Positions 1 to 9,063 of a stretch of DNA of 64,000 bases are shown piece by piece; position 1 is the stretch's first letter; each line of letters opens with the position of its first letter. The stretch spans positions 5,890,001-5,954,000 of the forward strand of contig NZ_CP162005.1 of assembly GCF_040822065.1 (NCBI RefSeq), read 5' to 3'. The notes under the pieces were generated by a model. That model did no database searches, was not told the DNA's origin, and worked only from the letters and a program-made list of their open reading frames with translations. The position numbers and the translations under genes were made by a program. The DNA is from Pedobacter sp. WC2423. Its GTDB lineage: Bacteria; Bacteroidota; Bacteroidia; Sphingobacteriales; Sphingobacteriaceae.

Positions 1-389
1 GTAAATTCTGGACTATATTAATACTGATTGTTGTTTTATTTCTGGCCGGTTTTGGCTATTATAGATATTTCTTTGTTTTTGGTGAAGGTGTAAAGGCTGG
101 TCAGCTGAATTACTTCGTGAAAAAAGGCTATATGTTCAAGACAAATGAAGGACGTCTCATTCAGACCGGAATACGTTCTCAGGCTCCGGGTAATATAGCT
201 TCTAATGAGTTTATGTTTTCGGTAACAGACCCAAAGGTTGCTGAACAGCTGAATAAAAATGCAGGTTCAAATATTGAAGTGCATTATAAAGAATATATCA
301 GTCCATTGCCGTGGAGAGGGGTAAGTGTGTTTGTGGTAGATAGTTTGATTTCTGCTGTACCGGGTAATGGAGTGAATACACAAAACTAA
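1..389 (+). CDS. Small membrane-anchored protein of unknown function (5' partial)
   Basis: The reading frame is open to the left edge (codons begin at base 3), so only the C-terminal ~128 residues are present. The visible part starts with a hydrophobic membrane segment (WTILILIVVLFLAGFGYY), followed by a soluble tail with the segments FVFGEGVKAG, GRLIQTG and a WRGVSVFVVD stretch near the end. Small Bacteroidota proteins with this layout are common and are often mislabelled as 6-phosphogluconate dehydrogenase; the function is unknown. A GTG at 117 could give a shorter start, but the reading frame and the membrane segment upstream of it make the longer protein far more likely. A strong hairpin follows the stop codon. 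Confidence 0.75.
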   Translation, partial: KFWTILILIVVLFLAGFGYYRYFFVFGEGVKAGQLNYFVKKGYMFKTNEGRLIQTGIRSQAPGNIASNEFMFSVTDPKVAEQLNKNAGSNIEVHYKEYISPLPWRGVSVFVVDSLISAVPGNGVNTQN

Positions 390-406
390 TGGAACAGAGG
401 CTTTGC

Positions 407-444
407 CTAAATTAAACAATTGTCTGGGCAATTGTTTAATTTAG
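407..444 (+). terminator. Perfect 16-bp hairpin between partial gene and sbcD
   Basis: Bases 407-422 and 429-444 are exact reverse complements (arm CTAAATTAAACAATTG) around a 6-nt loop. It has no clean T-run, so it is a weak candidate for an intrinsic terminator of the upstream gene. It ends only 6 nt before the sbcD ATG, so in an RNA it would bury the region where a ribosome loads. A role in limiting sbcD translation is inference. Confidence 0.55.
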
Positions 445-450
445 CAGGCA

Positions 451-1677
451 ATGAGAATTCTTCATACGGCCGACTGGCACCTGGGAAAAAGACTGGAACA
501 AAGTGAACGTACGGATGAGCATCAGGCTTTTCTGGACTGGCTGATACTGACTTTACAAACCGAAAATATAGATGTTTTAATCGTTGCTGGTGATGTTTTT
601 GACACCGGAAGTCCCTCTAATACAGCCTTTGAACAGTATTATGGTTTTTTGAGACGGGTTAAGGATACGAATTGCCGGGAAGTCATCATTATTGGGGGCA
701 ATCATGATTCTATCAGTACACTAAATGCCCCATCTACACTGCTGAAGTACTTTAATGTACATATTATTGGCGGTGTCCCTGAAGAATTTACAGATCAGAT
801 TATTGAAATACACAGCCCTTCTGGTGAACTGGAACTGGTAGTTTGTGCCGTTCCTTTTCTGCGTGACCGCGATATCAGACTTTCTGTTTCGGGCGAAACT
901 GCTGAAGAAAGAGAAGCCAGGATCAAACAGGGAATTTGTGATCACTATCATCGTTTCAAAGAATATATAGGAGAATATAAGGCTAATCACATTCCGGTCA
1001 TTGCTACAGGACATCTTTTTGCTGCGGGGTCGAGTACTTCGGATAGTGAAAAAGAGATCCATGTAGGTAACCTCGGGCAGGTTGGAGGAGATCAGTTCCC
1101 GGCAGAGTTTGATTATGTGGCATTGGGACATATCCATCGCCCGCAGGTCATCAATCAAATGAATCATATCCGGTATTCAGGTTCGCCAATTCCATTGAGT
1201 TTTTCTGAAACTGATGATAGAAAACAGGTTATTGTTCTTGAATTTGAAGCAGGAGAGCTGATGAGCCTGGTAGAAGTTGAAGTACCTGGTTACCGGAAAC
1301 TGATCAGGATTAAAGGGGACTTTGAGAAAGTGAAGACTAAATTAGTTTTGCTGGAAGATCCTGGAACATTATATCCGGCATGGGTAGAGGTTCAGGTAGA
1401 AACAGAAACTTTCATTTTCGATCTGGAAGAGCAGTTAAATACGCTGATCGTTAATAAGCCTTTTATAGAACGGTTATTTCCCCGTCAGCTCAGAACAAGA
1501 GCGGTCCGGAATCTGGATGAACAAACACATGAGGCAATGGCATTGACAGATCTTGATCCGAAGACGGTGTTTTTAAAGCGCTGTGAGGCAGAATATCCGG
1601 AAGAGAATCATGCAGAACTGCTGCTTACTTTTAAAGAAGTTTTGGAATATATGGCGCAAAAGGAGAATAAAGGATGA
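451..1677 (+). CDS. sbcD: SbcD, nuclease subunit of the SbcCD DNA-repair complex
   Basis: Mre11-type metallophosphoesterase, the ATP-dependent double-strand exonuclease and hairpin endonuclease subunit that works with SbcC on DNA hairpins and protein-blocked ends. All metal-binding motifs are visible: D8-x-H10 in HTADWHLG, GDVFD at 47-51, GGNHD at 82-86, GHLFAAG near 187 and GHIH at 226-229, followed by the C-terminal DNA-capping domain. The length of 408 residues is normal. The start at 451 gives the canonical N-terminus MRILHTADWH. The stop overlaps the sbcC start codon (ATGA), so the pair is translationally coupled. A 16-bp perfect hairpin ends 6 nt before the start codon. Confidence 0.97.
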   Translation: MRILHTADWHLGKRLEQSERTDEHQAFLDWLILTLQTENIDVLIVAGDVFDTGSPSNTAFEQYYGFLRRVKDTNCREVIIIGGNHDSISTLNAPSTLLKYFNVHIIGGVPEEFTDQIIEIHSPSGELELVVCAVPFLRDRDIRLSVSGETAEEREARIKQGICDHYHRFKEYIGEYKANHIPVIATGHLFAAGSSTSDSEKEIHVGNLGQVGGDQFPAEFDYVALGHIHRPQVINQMNHIRYSGSPIPLSFSETDDRKQVIVLEFEAGELMSLVEVEVPGYRKLIRIKGDFEKVKTKLVLLEDPGTLYPAWVEVQVETETFIFDLEEQLNTLIVNKPFIERLFPRQLRTRAVRNLDEQTHEAMALTDLDPKTVFLKRCEAEYPEENHAELLLTFKEVLEYMAQKENKG

Positions 1678-4600
1678 AAATTATAAGTATCAGATTTTTA
1701 AATCTTAATTCCCTTAAAGGGCAGCATGAGATTCGTTTTGATCAGCCTCCTTTTACAGAAAGCGGGATCTTTGCAATTACCGGGCCTACTGGTGCCGGGA
1801 AAACAACCATACTTGATGCAATTACAGTTGCTTTATATGGAAGGGTTCACCGCCATACCAGGGATGTATTTGAGATTATGACCCGGCATACGGGGGAATC
1901 CTTTGCAGAGGTTGAGTTTGAGGTTAAAGATAGATTATACAGGGCCAAATGGTCAATCAGGCGCAGCCGCGGTAAAGCGGAAGGCCAATTGCAAACACAA
2001 AAGATGGAACTGGCCGAGGCGGTTAGCGGTACCATCATTATTGAGCATCCTTTGCAGGATGTCAGAGATAAGATTGTAGAGCTATGTGGCCTGGATTATA
2101 ACCAGTTTTTACGGTCAGTGATTTTATCACAGGGCGATTTTACACGCTTTTTAAAAGCAGATGAGAATGAAAGAAGTGAGCTGCTGGAAAGGATAACCGA
2201 TACAGGTATTTATTCGCAGATTTCTATGGATGCTTACGAAAAAGCAAAAGAGGAACGCGCGAGGCTGGATCAGTTAAGAGGGCAGCTGGATCATGTGGTT
2301 TTACTCGCTGCTGAAGAAAGGACGATTTATCAGGATAATTTATTGGCACTTTCTACTCAGGAAAGTGAACTGAAAGCACAAGAAGGTTTACTAAGAGCCA
2401 AAATTGACTGGCTGAACACGCTGGGGAAACTAGAAGCCCGTAAAGCTGAATTGCTCGAAAGTTTAGCTGCGGATGAGCTTTTCTATACTGCACATGAGGA
2501 CAGGTTCTTTCGGCTTCAAAAGCACTTATCGGCATTGGTACATCGCCCTGCATTAGCGGAATTAGCTACTATAGAGAGTCAGCAGCTTAAAATTAAACAT
2601 GATTTACAGCAGGCAGAAGCAGCGCATCCGGATTTGGTTAAAGAGGAATCTGTGATGAAGATTGCTTTGCAACAGGCGAAGCAGAAAATTGAGTTAACAG
2701 AGCAAACTATTACAGAATCGGAACCGGTTTTTGAAGCAGTGGCTAAGAAAGATCTGTTGATTGAACAGGCTAAAAGTGAGCTGGATAAAACAAAGAAATC
2801 TTTTGAGGCTGCGCAGACGAACCTCCAGACCATTACCACCGCCCGGTTGCAGATGGATCAGCAGTTAAAAGCACTGCAGCAGCGGATTGATATACACTCA
2901 CAGTGGCTGCAAAGTAATGTCAAAGAGCGTGAACTGGATAAAGAAGTGATCGTATTCAGCCAGTTGGTACAGCAACTGAAGAGTTTAGAAATGAGTGTCA
3001 CCGGTAAGCAGAAATATTTGCTGGATTATAAAACACAGGCTGAAAAAGAGAAGCTCATTGTTGCTGGCGCTCAAAAGAACAGCTCCTTACTGGAACTGAA
3101 ACTGGTTGAGCTTCAGACAGCAATTGCGCGCTTCACTCAGGATTTACAGACCGCTTTGGCAGGGAAATCTGCAGAAGAACTGGAGGCGGATTTTAGTGTA
3201 CTACCTTTACTGATTCAGACTTCCGAACAGCAATTGCGCCTGGCTGGTCAATACCATAAGGTTTTGGCAGAACAAACCGCCTTGACCGCTGTTTTAGCTA
3301 CCTACCAGAAGCAAAAGATTTCAGCAGCACAGACGGTAGCTGCATTGGAATTGGAGAATGCAGAAGCGGTAACTCAACTGGACTATTTGCAGCAAATTTA
3401 TGAGCTGGAAGTGAAAGTTCAGAAATATGATGCAGATCGTTTGCAGTTGGAGTCAGAAAAACCCTGTCCGCTTTGCGGCTCTGTGCATCATCCATTTGTG
3501 GAAGGGAAATATACCAGTAAATTAACCGAATCTGCAGCCAGGCGTAATCAGCAGCTGGAGAAAGTTGATTTGCTGAAAAAGAATTTAAATCAACAGCTGA
3601 TCGGGCTGAATACATTAGATCATCAGGTACAGACCAGTGAGAAATCTCTGTTGGTTTTACAGGAAGCTATCGCACAAAGCCTTTTGGAGTTTAATGCAAA
3701 TAATGAGAAGTTACCCAAGCCTTTAGACCTGAGTAAACCAGGGATTATTGTGGCAGTGATCAACAGAAAGAGATTACAACAGCAGGCTTTGGAGATTCAG
3801 CTAAAAGCAGTAAAGCATGCACAGCTGCAAATCAGTACATTGGAGCTACAGGTTACTGCACAAAAAGAGGCTTTAAATCTGGAGCGAAATAAGGTTGAGC
3901 AAGCAGGCTTAACGATTAGTTTTGCTGAAAAACAACTGGATTTAACCGGTCAGGAGCTGGCAGCAACTGAGCAGGAAATTAAAGTGGTTGTGGCTAATGC
4001 TGCTCAATTGACAAAGCCATTCGGGATTCTTTTTGAGGCAGAACGTGCTGAGGAAATCAGCGCAGAAATGAAGCAAAGGTTTGAGCGTTATCAAACTTTT
4101 GAAAAAGAACTCAATCAGTTGCAGCCTGATCTTCGGCAGCAGGAAACGGAACTTAAAAATAGCCTTTTGGTATGGAATGAGAAAAAGGATCAGATAGAGC
4201 TGCTGACCGGACAATTGAAGGAAGAAGAAAAGCTTTATCAGCAAATGCAGGAAGACCGTATTGAACTTTTTGGCTCAAAAGATCCTGCGCAGGAAAAAAT
4301 GCAATTGGTCAATGCTTTAAAGAAATCCAGGGAAGAAGCCGAGAATTTTCAGCGTGCATTACAAGAGAAGCAGGCAAAGGTGCGCATTATTGAAGACCGG
4401 AAGGCAACACTTCATGTTTCTTATTTGTCAACTAAAGAATTGTTTAATACCCATTTAGAAAAGCTGATGGGTAAGCTTACCAGCGAGGGATTACAGAGCT
4501 TAACAGCGTTAAAGGAGTTATATTTACCTGAGGAGGAAGCAAAGGCTGCTGATGAATTGCAGAAAGAAGCTTTACAGAAAATTGCATCGGGCAAAAGCCT

Positions 4601-5348
4601 TTTGCTGGCTGCTGAAAAGGATCTGGAAATTGAAAAACAAAAAGCTTTAACGGAAGAAACTGTTGAGCTCATCAGTCCTCAGCTGGAAGAATATAGTCAG
4701 CAATTGAGAACTTTAGTAGAGCAGATGGTCAGATTGAGACATCAGCTTGCCGAAGATGATCTGCTGAAATTGAAGCATAGTGAGGTTGCTGAGCAAATTG
4801 CTGAGCAGCAGAAACAGTCAGATCGTTTCCAGAAACTGGCTGCTTTGATTGGATCTGCTGATGGTAAAAAGTTTAGCCGCTTTGCACAGGGGCTTACTTT
4901 AGCACGGTTAACAGAATTGGCAAACCGCCATTTGCTGCGGTTAAGTGATCGGTACAGTATTCTGAAAAGTCCTGAAAAGGATCTGGATTTACAGATCATT
5001 GATGGCTATCAGGCAGATGTGATTAGGCCCATGTCTACGCTTTCTGGTGGAGAGAGTTTCCTGGTCAGCCTTTCGCTGGCTTTAGGTTTATCAGATCTGG
5101 CAAGTCGTAAAGTACAAATCAATTCGTTGTTTATTGATGAAGGGTTTGGTACACTTGACGCAGAAACGCTGGATGTTGCGATTACAGCATTGGAGAATTT
5201 GCAGGCGAACGGTAAGAGTATTGGTATTATCTCACATGTGGAAACTTTGAAGGAGCGGATAGGTACACAGATACAATTGAGCAGACAACCGGGAGGATCA
5301 AGCAAAATAGCCTTGTTTAGCTATGGTGAACTAATAGAGGTTTCTTGA
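1674..5348 (+). CDS. sbcC: SbcC, SMC-like ATPase subunit of SbcCD
   Basis: Rad50-type ATPase partner of SbcD. The 1224 residues show the full architecture: Walker A GPTGAGKT at 37-44, a Q-loop region (SQGDFTRFL), a long coiled coil, the zinc hook C598-P-L-C601, the second coiled-coil arm, the ABC signature LSGGES at 1123-1128, Walker B with D1155-E1156, and the ISHVE histidine switch. It dimerises through the zinc hook and uses ATP to open the SbcD active site. It overlaps sbcD by 4 nt (ATGA). Its last 32 nt overlap the 3' end of the convergent PAP2 gene, so no separate terminator is seen. Confidence 0.97.
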   Translation: MKIISIRFLNLNSLKGQHEIRFDQPPFTESGIFAITGPTGAGKTTILDAITVALYGRVHRHTRDVFEIMTRHTGESFAEVEFEVKDRLYRAKWSIRRSRGKAEGQLQTQKMELAEAVSGTIIIEHPLQDVRDKIVELCGLDYNQFLRSVILSQGDFTRFLKADENERSELLERITDTGIYSQISMDAYEKAKEERARLDQLRGQLDHVVLLAAEERTIYQDNLLALSTQESELKAQEGLLRAKIDWLNTLGKLEARKAELLESLAADELFYTAHEDRFFRLQKHLSALVHRPALAELATIESQQLKIKHDLQQAEAAHPDLVKEESVMKIALQQAKQKIELTEQTITESEPVFEAVAKKDLLIEQAKSELDKTKKSFEAAQTNLQTITTARLQMDQQLKALQQRIDIHSQWLQSNVKERELDKEVIVFSQLVQQLKSLEMSVTGKQKYLLDYKTQAEKEKLIVAGAQKNSSLLELKLVELQTAIARFTQDLQTALAGKSAEELEADFSVLPLLIQTSEQQLRLAGQYHKVLAEQTALTAVLATYQKQKISAAQTVAALELENAEAVTQLDYLQQIYELEVKVQKYDADRLQLESEKPCPLCGSVHHPFVEGKYTSKLTESAARRNQQLEKVDLLKKNLNQQLIGLNTLDHQVQTSEKSLLVLQEAIAQSLLEFNANNEKLPKPLDLSKPGIIVAVINRKRLQQQALEIQLKAVKHAQLQISTLELQVTAQKEALNLERNKVEQAGLTISFAEKQLDLTGQELAATEQEIKVVVANAAQLTKPFGILFEAERAEEISAEMKQRFERYQTFEKELNQLQPDLRQQETELKNSLLVWNEKKDQIELLTGQLKEEEKLYQQMQEDRIELFGSKDPAQEKMQLVNALKKSREEAENFQRALQEKQAKVRIIEDRKATLHVSYLSTKELFNTHLEKLMGKLTSEGLQSLTALKELYLPEEEAKAADELQKEALQKIASGKSLLLAAEKDLEIEKQKALTEETVELISPQLEEYSQQLRTLVEQMVRLRHQLAEDDLLKLKHSEVAEQIAEQQKQSDRFQKLAALIGSADGKKFSRFAQGLTLARLTELANRHLLRLSDRYSILKSPEKDLDLQIIDGYQADVIRPMSTLSGGESFLVSLSLALGLSDLASRKVQINSLFIDEGFGTLDAETLDVAITALENLQANGKSIGIISHVETLKERIGTQIQLSRQPGGSSKIALFSYGELIEVS

Positions 5349-5976
5349 AAGACTTTGCAAATTTAAAAGGTTTGGCCTGTTGAATCAGGAAATAGCTGAG
5401 CAGGGCAAATATACAACCGGTAATTCCGCCGGCAATTACATCCTGCAAAAAATGCTGACCGAGGTATATCCTGGAATAGCCCACCAGTGCTGCAGTCAGT
5501 AAACAAAGCAGACTGATTTTCTTCTTTTTCAGGCACAGTACCAGTACTGTTGCCATGGCGAATGCCGAAGCGGTATGTCCGGAAGGAAAAGATCCTGAAC
5601 GCAGCGGCTCTGTTCCAGTTACGAAATGGTGATAATGAAAGGAAATCTGATCAAAGTAAAGAGAAGGTCTGGGCTGGTTGATGCTTCTTTTTAAGAGCTG
5701 AACAATCACGCCGGAAGTTAAATAAGCTATAAAAAGGGTTAATGCTGCTTTCTTCTTTTTAAAGAAAAATAAGAGTAAAACGGTGAGCATACAGATAAGA
5801 CCGTCGCCCATCAATGTATAATAAGAAAAGAAATGATCAAGCCAGGCCGGATGATATAAATTAAGGCTGGTAAAACTTTCTAATTTAGAAGTTGCTATGC
5901 AAAAACTGATCGCTGTAATAAACAGTAAAACCAGAAAGATGAAAAACACGGGGCAGCGTCTGATTGATTTGAGCAT
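5317..5976 (-). CDS. PAP2-family membrane phosphatase
   Basis: Integral membrane acid phosphatase of the PAP2 superfamily (lipid phosphate or undecaprenyl-pyrophosphate phosphatase type; exact substrate unknown). The three catalytic motifs are present: K96 to R103-P104 in KRSINQPRP, PSGH at 131-134, and SR168-169 to H175 and D179 in SRIYLGQHFLQD. About five to six hydrophobic segments cover most of the 219 residues, with a Lys-rich cytoplasmic loop near 73-76. The 3' end overlaps the sbcC 3' end by 32 nt on the opposite strand. A good promoter (TTG-N17-TACTTTTG) lies about 23 nt upstream. A role in recycling the C55 lipid carrier is inference from the family. Confidence 0.9.
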   Translation of the reverse strand: MLKSIRRCPVFFIFLVLLFITAISFCIATSKLESFTSLNLYHPAWLDHFFSYYTLMGDGLICMLTVLLLFFFKKKKAALTLFIAYLTSGVIVQLLKRSINQPRPSLYFDQISFHYHHFVTGTEPLRSGSFPSGHTASAFAMATVLVLCLKKKKISLLCLLTAALVGYSRIYLGQHFLQDVIAGGITGCIFALLSYFLIQQAKPFKFAKSFKKPLLVHHS

Positions 5977-5998
5977 ATGGTGGTAATTCCTGAATGCT

Positions 5999-6026
5999 CA
6001 AAAGTACTATGACAATGTAATGACAA
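5999..6026 (-). promoter_or_regulatory. Bacteroidota-type promoter of the PAP2 gene
   Basis: On the minus strand TTG (6026-6024), a 17-nt spacer, then TACTTTTG (6006-5999) match the TTG-N17-23-TAnnTTTG consensus of Bacteroidota housekeeping promoters. Placement about 23 nt before the ATG suits a short leader. Confidence 0.55.
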
Positions 6027-6031
6027 TATTA

Positions 6032-6070
6032 AGGCATGATGATCAATAAAAATAATTGAGCACCATGCCT
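6032..6070 (-). terminator. Hairpin downstream of the L,D-transpeptidase gene
   Basis: AGGCATG (6032-6038) pairs with CATGCCT (6064-6070), and an inner TCAAT/ATTGA pair extends the stem. It lies just past the stop of the minus-strand gene at 6094. No strong T-run, so termination is likely but not certain. Confidence 0.45.
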
Positions 6071-6093
6071 CTGGTCAGATCCTGTTATTGAAA

Positions 6094-6876
6094 TTATATA
6101 CGGGCAATTAAACTGCTATCTTGCATGGGTACAACGATATTTGCTGCAAGATGTACATCAAGATACTTTGAAAAATAGGATTGATGTGTTCCATTGATAA
6201 AAATAACCGTCTTGCCTTCAATCGTGTTGATTACTTTATCGGACAGCTCTGCTGGCACTGCCGGGCAACCCTGGCTGCGGCCTAGTCTGCCTAATTCATT
6301 AATTGTTCCCTGGCTTACATAAGGTGCACCATGAACCACAATAGAACGTTTTCTGGCATTGGAATTATAACCTTCATCCATACCATCCAAACGCAGTGAA
6401 CGTCCATGTTTACCGTTATAAACTTCGGCGGTCACATAAAATCCAAGACTGCTTTCATAAGAATCAGAGGCATCAGAAAAACGGGTGGCTAAATCATCAC
6501 CGCTGCGCTGACCATGTGCTACCCAGGTATTTAAAAGAAGGGAGTCTATAGAAAGATCTATAATCCAGAGCCGCTTTTTTGTGCTGTTCTGATCAAAATC
6601 TGCAATGGTTAAAATAGATTTTTCACTGGAAACCTTACCAACATTCTTAAGGTTGTAAAATCCTGTCAGTGCTTTTTCAAAAACCTGATGACTAAGGCCT
6701 GTTTGTTCCAGATGTGCTGCATTGTAGATTTTGGTCACATGCAGATTGTAAAGAGAGTCTTGTGTAACAACTTTGTCCGGTAAATTCCGGTTTGAACAAG
6801 GTATCCAGCTAATTAGAATGGTCAGGGCAAGTATGCTAAATGTTATTCCTGCTCCGCCTAAAAGGTATTTTCTCAT
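6094..6876 (-). CDS. Murein L,D-transpeptidase catalytic domain family protein (exported)
   Basis: 260-residue exported protein of the YkuD_2-like family, which contains a YkuD-type cysteine transpeptidase fold acting on peptidoglycan stem peptides. An N-terminal hydrophobic segment (about residues 5-27) targets it to the envelope; it ends near a Cys in SWIPC, but that is a poor lipobox. The catalytic region has VHGAPYV followed by LGRSQGCPAVP with the nucleophile C204 and the family's SxGCxA layout. The gene stands alone with its own promoter and a hairpin downstream. Whether it makes 3-3 cross-links, attaches proteins to peptidoglycan or has another role cannot be told from sequence. Confidence 0.85.
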   Translation of the reverse strand: MRKYLLGGAGITFSILALTILISWIPCSNRNLPDKVVTQDSLYNLHVTKIYNAAHLEQTGLSHQVFEKALTGFYNLKNVGKVSSEKSILTIADFDQNSTKKRLWIIDLSIDSLLLNTWVAHGQRSGDDLATRFSDASDSYESSLGFYVTAEVYNGKHGRSLRLDGMDEGYNSNARKRSIVVHGAPYVSQGTINELGRLGRSQGCPAVPAELSDKVINTIEGKTVIFINGTHQSYFSKYLDVHLAANIVVPMQDSSLIARI

Positions 6877-6974
6877 AGAATGGGGTTTAAGTGCTATGTT
6901 TGATACGATTAATTAGGTAGTCTTTTTCTTCAGATGCTTCTGGTTTTGGAGAGGTTTTTTAGAGTTTAATTAAA

Positions 6975-7007
6975 CAAATGTACTGAAATCTAAACGGTTA
7001 GAGCAAA
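6975..7007 (-). promoter_or_regulatory. Bacteroidota-type promoter of the L,D-transpeptidase gene
   Basis: On the minus strand TTTG (7007-7004), a 21-nt spacer and TACATTTG (6982-6975) match both consensus boxes (TTTG and TAnnTTTG). It predicts a leader of about 90 nt. Confidence 0.55.
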
Positions 7008-7107
7008 ATTGTAGTATAATTACTTCATGATGACTGATATAAATATATAAAAATAGTCCTGTAAATACGATTTATGTATTTTTACTGCCTTGTTAAAATA
7101 TCTTTTT

Positions 7108-7785
7108 ATGCGGCAGCTTTTTATGTCAAAGTTCACCTGTTCTCCTCTCTTGATTTTTTCTTTTATCTTATTTTTTACAGGTCAGAATCTGGCCTCAGCC
7201 CAGGAAAAATGGACTTTATCTGTAAATAAGGAAGGTATCCAGGTTTATACCCGACCGATTGAAAATTCTAAAATCAAAGCTATAAAAGTAGTCACCAATA
7301 TTCCCGCTGCTTCTTCACAACTGCTGGCTGCGATTATGGATATACAAACTTGTGGTGAATGGGTTTACCATAGCAAAGAAAATGTGCTGATTAAACAAGT
7401 TTCTCCACTGGATCTGATCTATTACTCTCTTGTTGATGTCCCATGGCCAGCAGAAGACCGTGATTATGTAGTCCATATTCAAGCAGAACAAGATCCTCAG
7501 ACTAAAGTAATCACGGTAAATTCCCCCTGTATTCCAGGATATGTCGCGGAAAAGAAGGATATAGTCAGAATCAGCCATTCGGTTGGAAAATGGACGATTA
7601 CTCCAGTGAGTAAAAATCTGGTCAGAGCGGAATATGTATTGGAAGTTGATCCTATGGGAAATATACCGGCCTGGTTAATCAATCTTTTTGCTACCAAAGG
7701 ACCGCTGGAAACCTTTAGAAACCTGAAAGCACACGTGCAAAAGGAAACTTACAAAAAGGCCAGATTTAAGCTAATTAGTGATTAA
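7108..7785 (+). CDS. Exported START-domain lipid-binding protein
   Basis: About 225 residues: a signal peptide (hydrophobic core around LLIFSFILFFTG, cleavage after NLASA) followed by a single START-like domain, a helix-grip fold that holds a lipid or other hydrophobic ligand in the periplasm. Family-like segments include WTLSVNKEGIQVYTRP near the mature N-terminus, the central VPWPAEDRDYV, and a C-terminal amphipathic helix (TFRNLKAHVQK). The ligand is unknown. ATG at 7108 or 7123 are both plausible starts; a TTG at 7090 in frame is less likely. No operon partner: the next gene begins about 80 nt later and is unrelated. Confidence 0.85.
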   Translation: MRQLFMSKFTCSPLLIFSFILFFTGQNLASAQEKWTLSVNKEGIQVYTRPIENSKIKAIKVVTNIPAASSQLLAAIMDIQTCGEWVYHSKENVLIKQVSPLDLIYYSLVDVPWPAEDRDYVVHIQAEQDPQTKVITVNSPCIPGYVAEKKDIVRISHSVGKWTITPVSKNLVRAEYVLEVDPMGNIPAWLINLFATKGPLETFRNLKAHVQKETYKKARFKLISD

Positions 7786-7863
7786 AGAAAATATATTATC
7801 GCGGCTGTAAAACATTTAGTCATATTTGGAGTTATACTTATAAACGAAAAACTACAAGTATAA

Positions 7864-9051
7864 ATGAGAATCGAAAGTGAAATTGTAAGTGCAATCCAAT
7901 CCAGAGACTTTGAAAAAGCGAAATCCTTACTCCATAGCGGTGAAAAAATCCCTAAAGAAGTAACCAGTCAACCCAATTTCACCCTTCCTTTCAGTCAGGT
8001 CATCAAAGCTAAAGAATTTGAAATTATTGACCTTTGGGTGGCTGATAAAACTATTGAAACGGATATTTACGAATACGATTCTTTCCGGAAGACAATTTTC
8101 GAAACTATAATCAACGAATTTCCGGCAGATGAAGAATCAATTGAATGGTTGTCCGGCTTTTTGGGGAAACTGGATAATATCAATGACGAAATAGTGGATG
8201 TAACCTTATTGAGTTATGCGTTTGAAAATGGCGCTGACGTTAAGGTTATTCAGGCGCTGATTGATGCAGGCTGTGATGTAAATTATACGAATAACGCAGA
8301 GCAAAGTCTGCTTTATGAAGTTGTTAATAAAAGAATGATGGCCCCTGAAAAAGCAATCGCTTATATGGAGGTCTTAATTGAGGCCGGTTTAGATGTTAAT
8401 AAGGGCAATGTAGTCGGAGAAACACCACTCATGGCAGCTATTAATAATAACAAGATTGATTATCTGGATTTGCTTTTAGAAAATGGAGCAGATGCAAATG
8501 TGCAGGATCAAAAGGGTAAAACAGCTTTTACACGCGCAGTTGTAGATCAGTTCAGTGAAAAACTATATGATAAACTGGCTACTTATACCACGCCGGATTT
8601 TGATCAGGCAGATGATACCGGAAATACACTTTTATCTTTTTATTTAAGCCGTCTGAATAACAATTCCTATATCAGCATTTTGCCAAAACTGTTAGAAGCA
8701 GGCGCAGACATCAATCAGAAAGCACCACACTATGACCAGCAAAAATCCGGTTTGGACTGGTTAGCGGAAAAATCTTTCGAAACTTTAGAAATAGCGTTGG
8801 CAACAGGTAAAATAGAAATTAATGAGCAGGATGATCTGGGCGAAACGATCTTGCATAAGGTATGCAAGTATAATATCGTGCTGGATGAACAAAAAGCAAA
8901 GGATATTTATAAAAAAGTAAAGTTGCTGATTGAATCGGGGGCAGATGTAAATGTGGTCAACAGTAATGAAGAAACGCCTTTGATGCTGGCATCCAACAAC
9001 AATATCAAAATTAAAACAGTACAATTATTAATGTCCAATTCAGCAAAATAA
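7864..9051 (+). CDS. Ankyrin-repeat protein, N-terminal part (395 aa)
   Basis: Cytoplasmic ankyrin solenoid with no signal peptide. The first ~130 residues are a divergent acidic region; clear ankyrin units follow, with TPLMAAINNN, LLLENGADANVQD and ESGADVNVVNSNEETPL. Such proteins are protein-binding scaffolds; the partner is unknown. The protein stops at a lone TAA (9049-9051) in the middle of a repeat, and the next ORF continues the solenoid in the same frame four codons later. It could therefore be the front half of one protein of about 845 residues. The alternative is a two-gene operon of paralogous solenoids. Confidence 0.85.
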   Translation: MRIESEIVSAIQSRDFEKAKSLLHSGEKIPKEVTSQPNFTLPFSQVIKAKEFEIIDLWVADKTIETDIYEYDSFRKTIFETIINEFPADEESIEWLSGFLGKLDNINDEIVDVTLLSYAFENGADVKVIQALIDAGCDVNYTNNAEQSLLYEVVNKRMMAPEKAIAYMEVLIEAGLDVNKGNVVGETPLMAAINNNKIDYLDLLLENGADANVQDQKGKTAFTRAVVDQFSEKLYDKLATYTTPDFDQADDTGNTLLSFYLSRLNNNSYISILPKLLEAGADINQKAPHYDQQKSGLDWLAEKSFETLEIALATGKIEINEQDDLGETILHKVCKYNIVLDEQKAKDIYKKVKLLIESGADVNVVNSNEETPLMLASNNNIKIKTVQLLMSNSAK

Positions 9052-9063
9052 TTAACGTATCAA

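Noticed and set aside
721..1167. Antisense reading frame of 148 codons inside sbcD
   Set aside because: It lies wholly inside a gene with all SbcD motifs, has Ser/Arg-rich composition typical of shadow frames and no recognisable domain.
7090..7107. TTG start for the START-domain protein
   Set aside because: It would put extra residues before a signal peptide that begins well at ATG 7108 or 7123.
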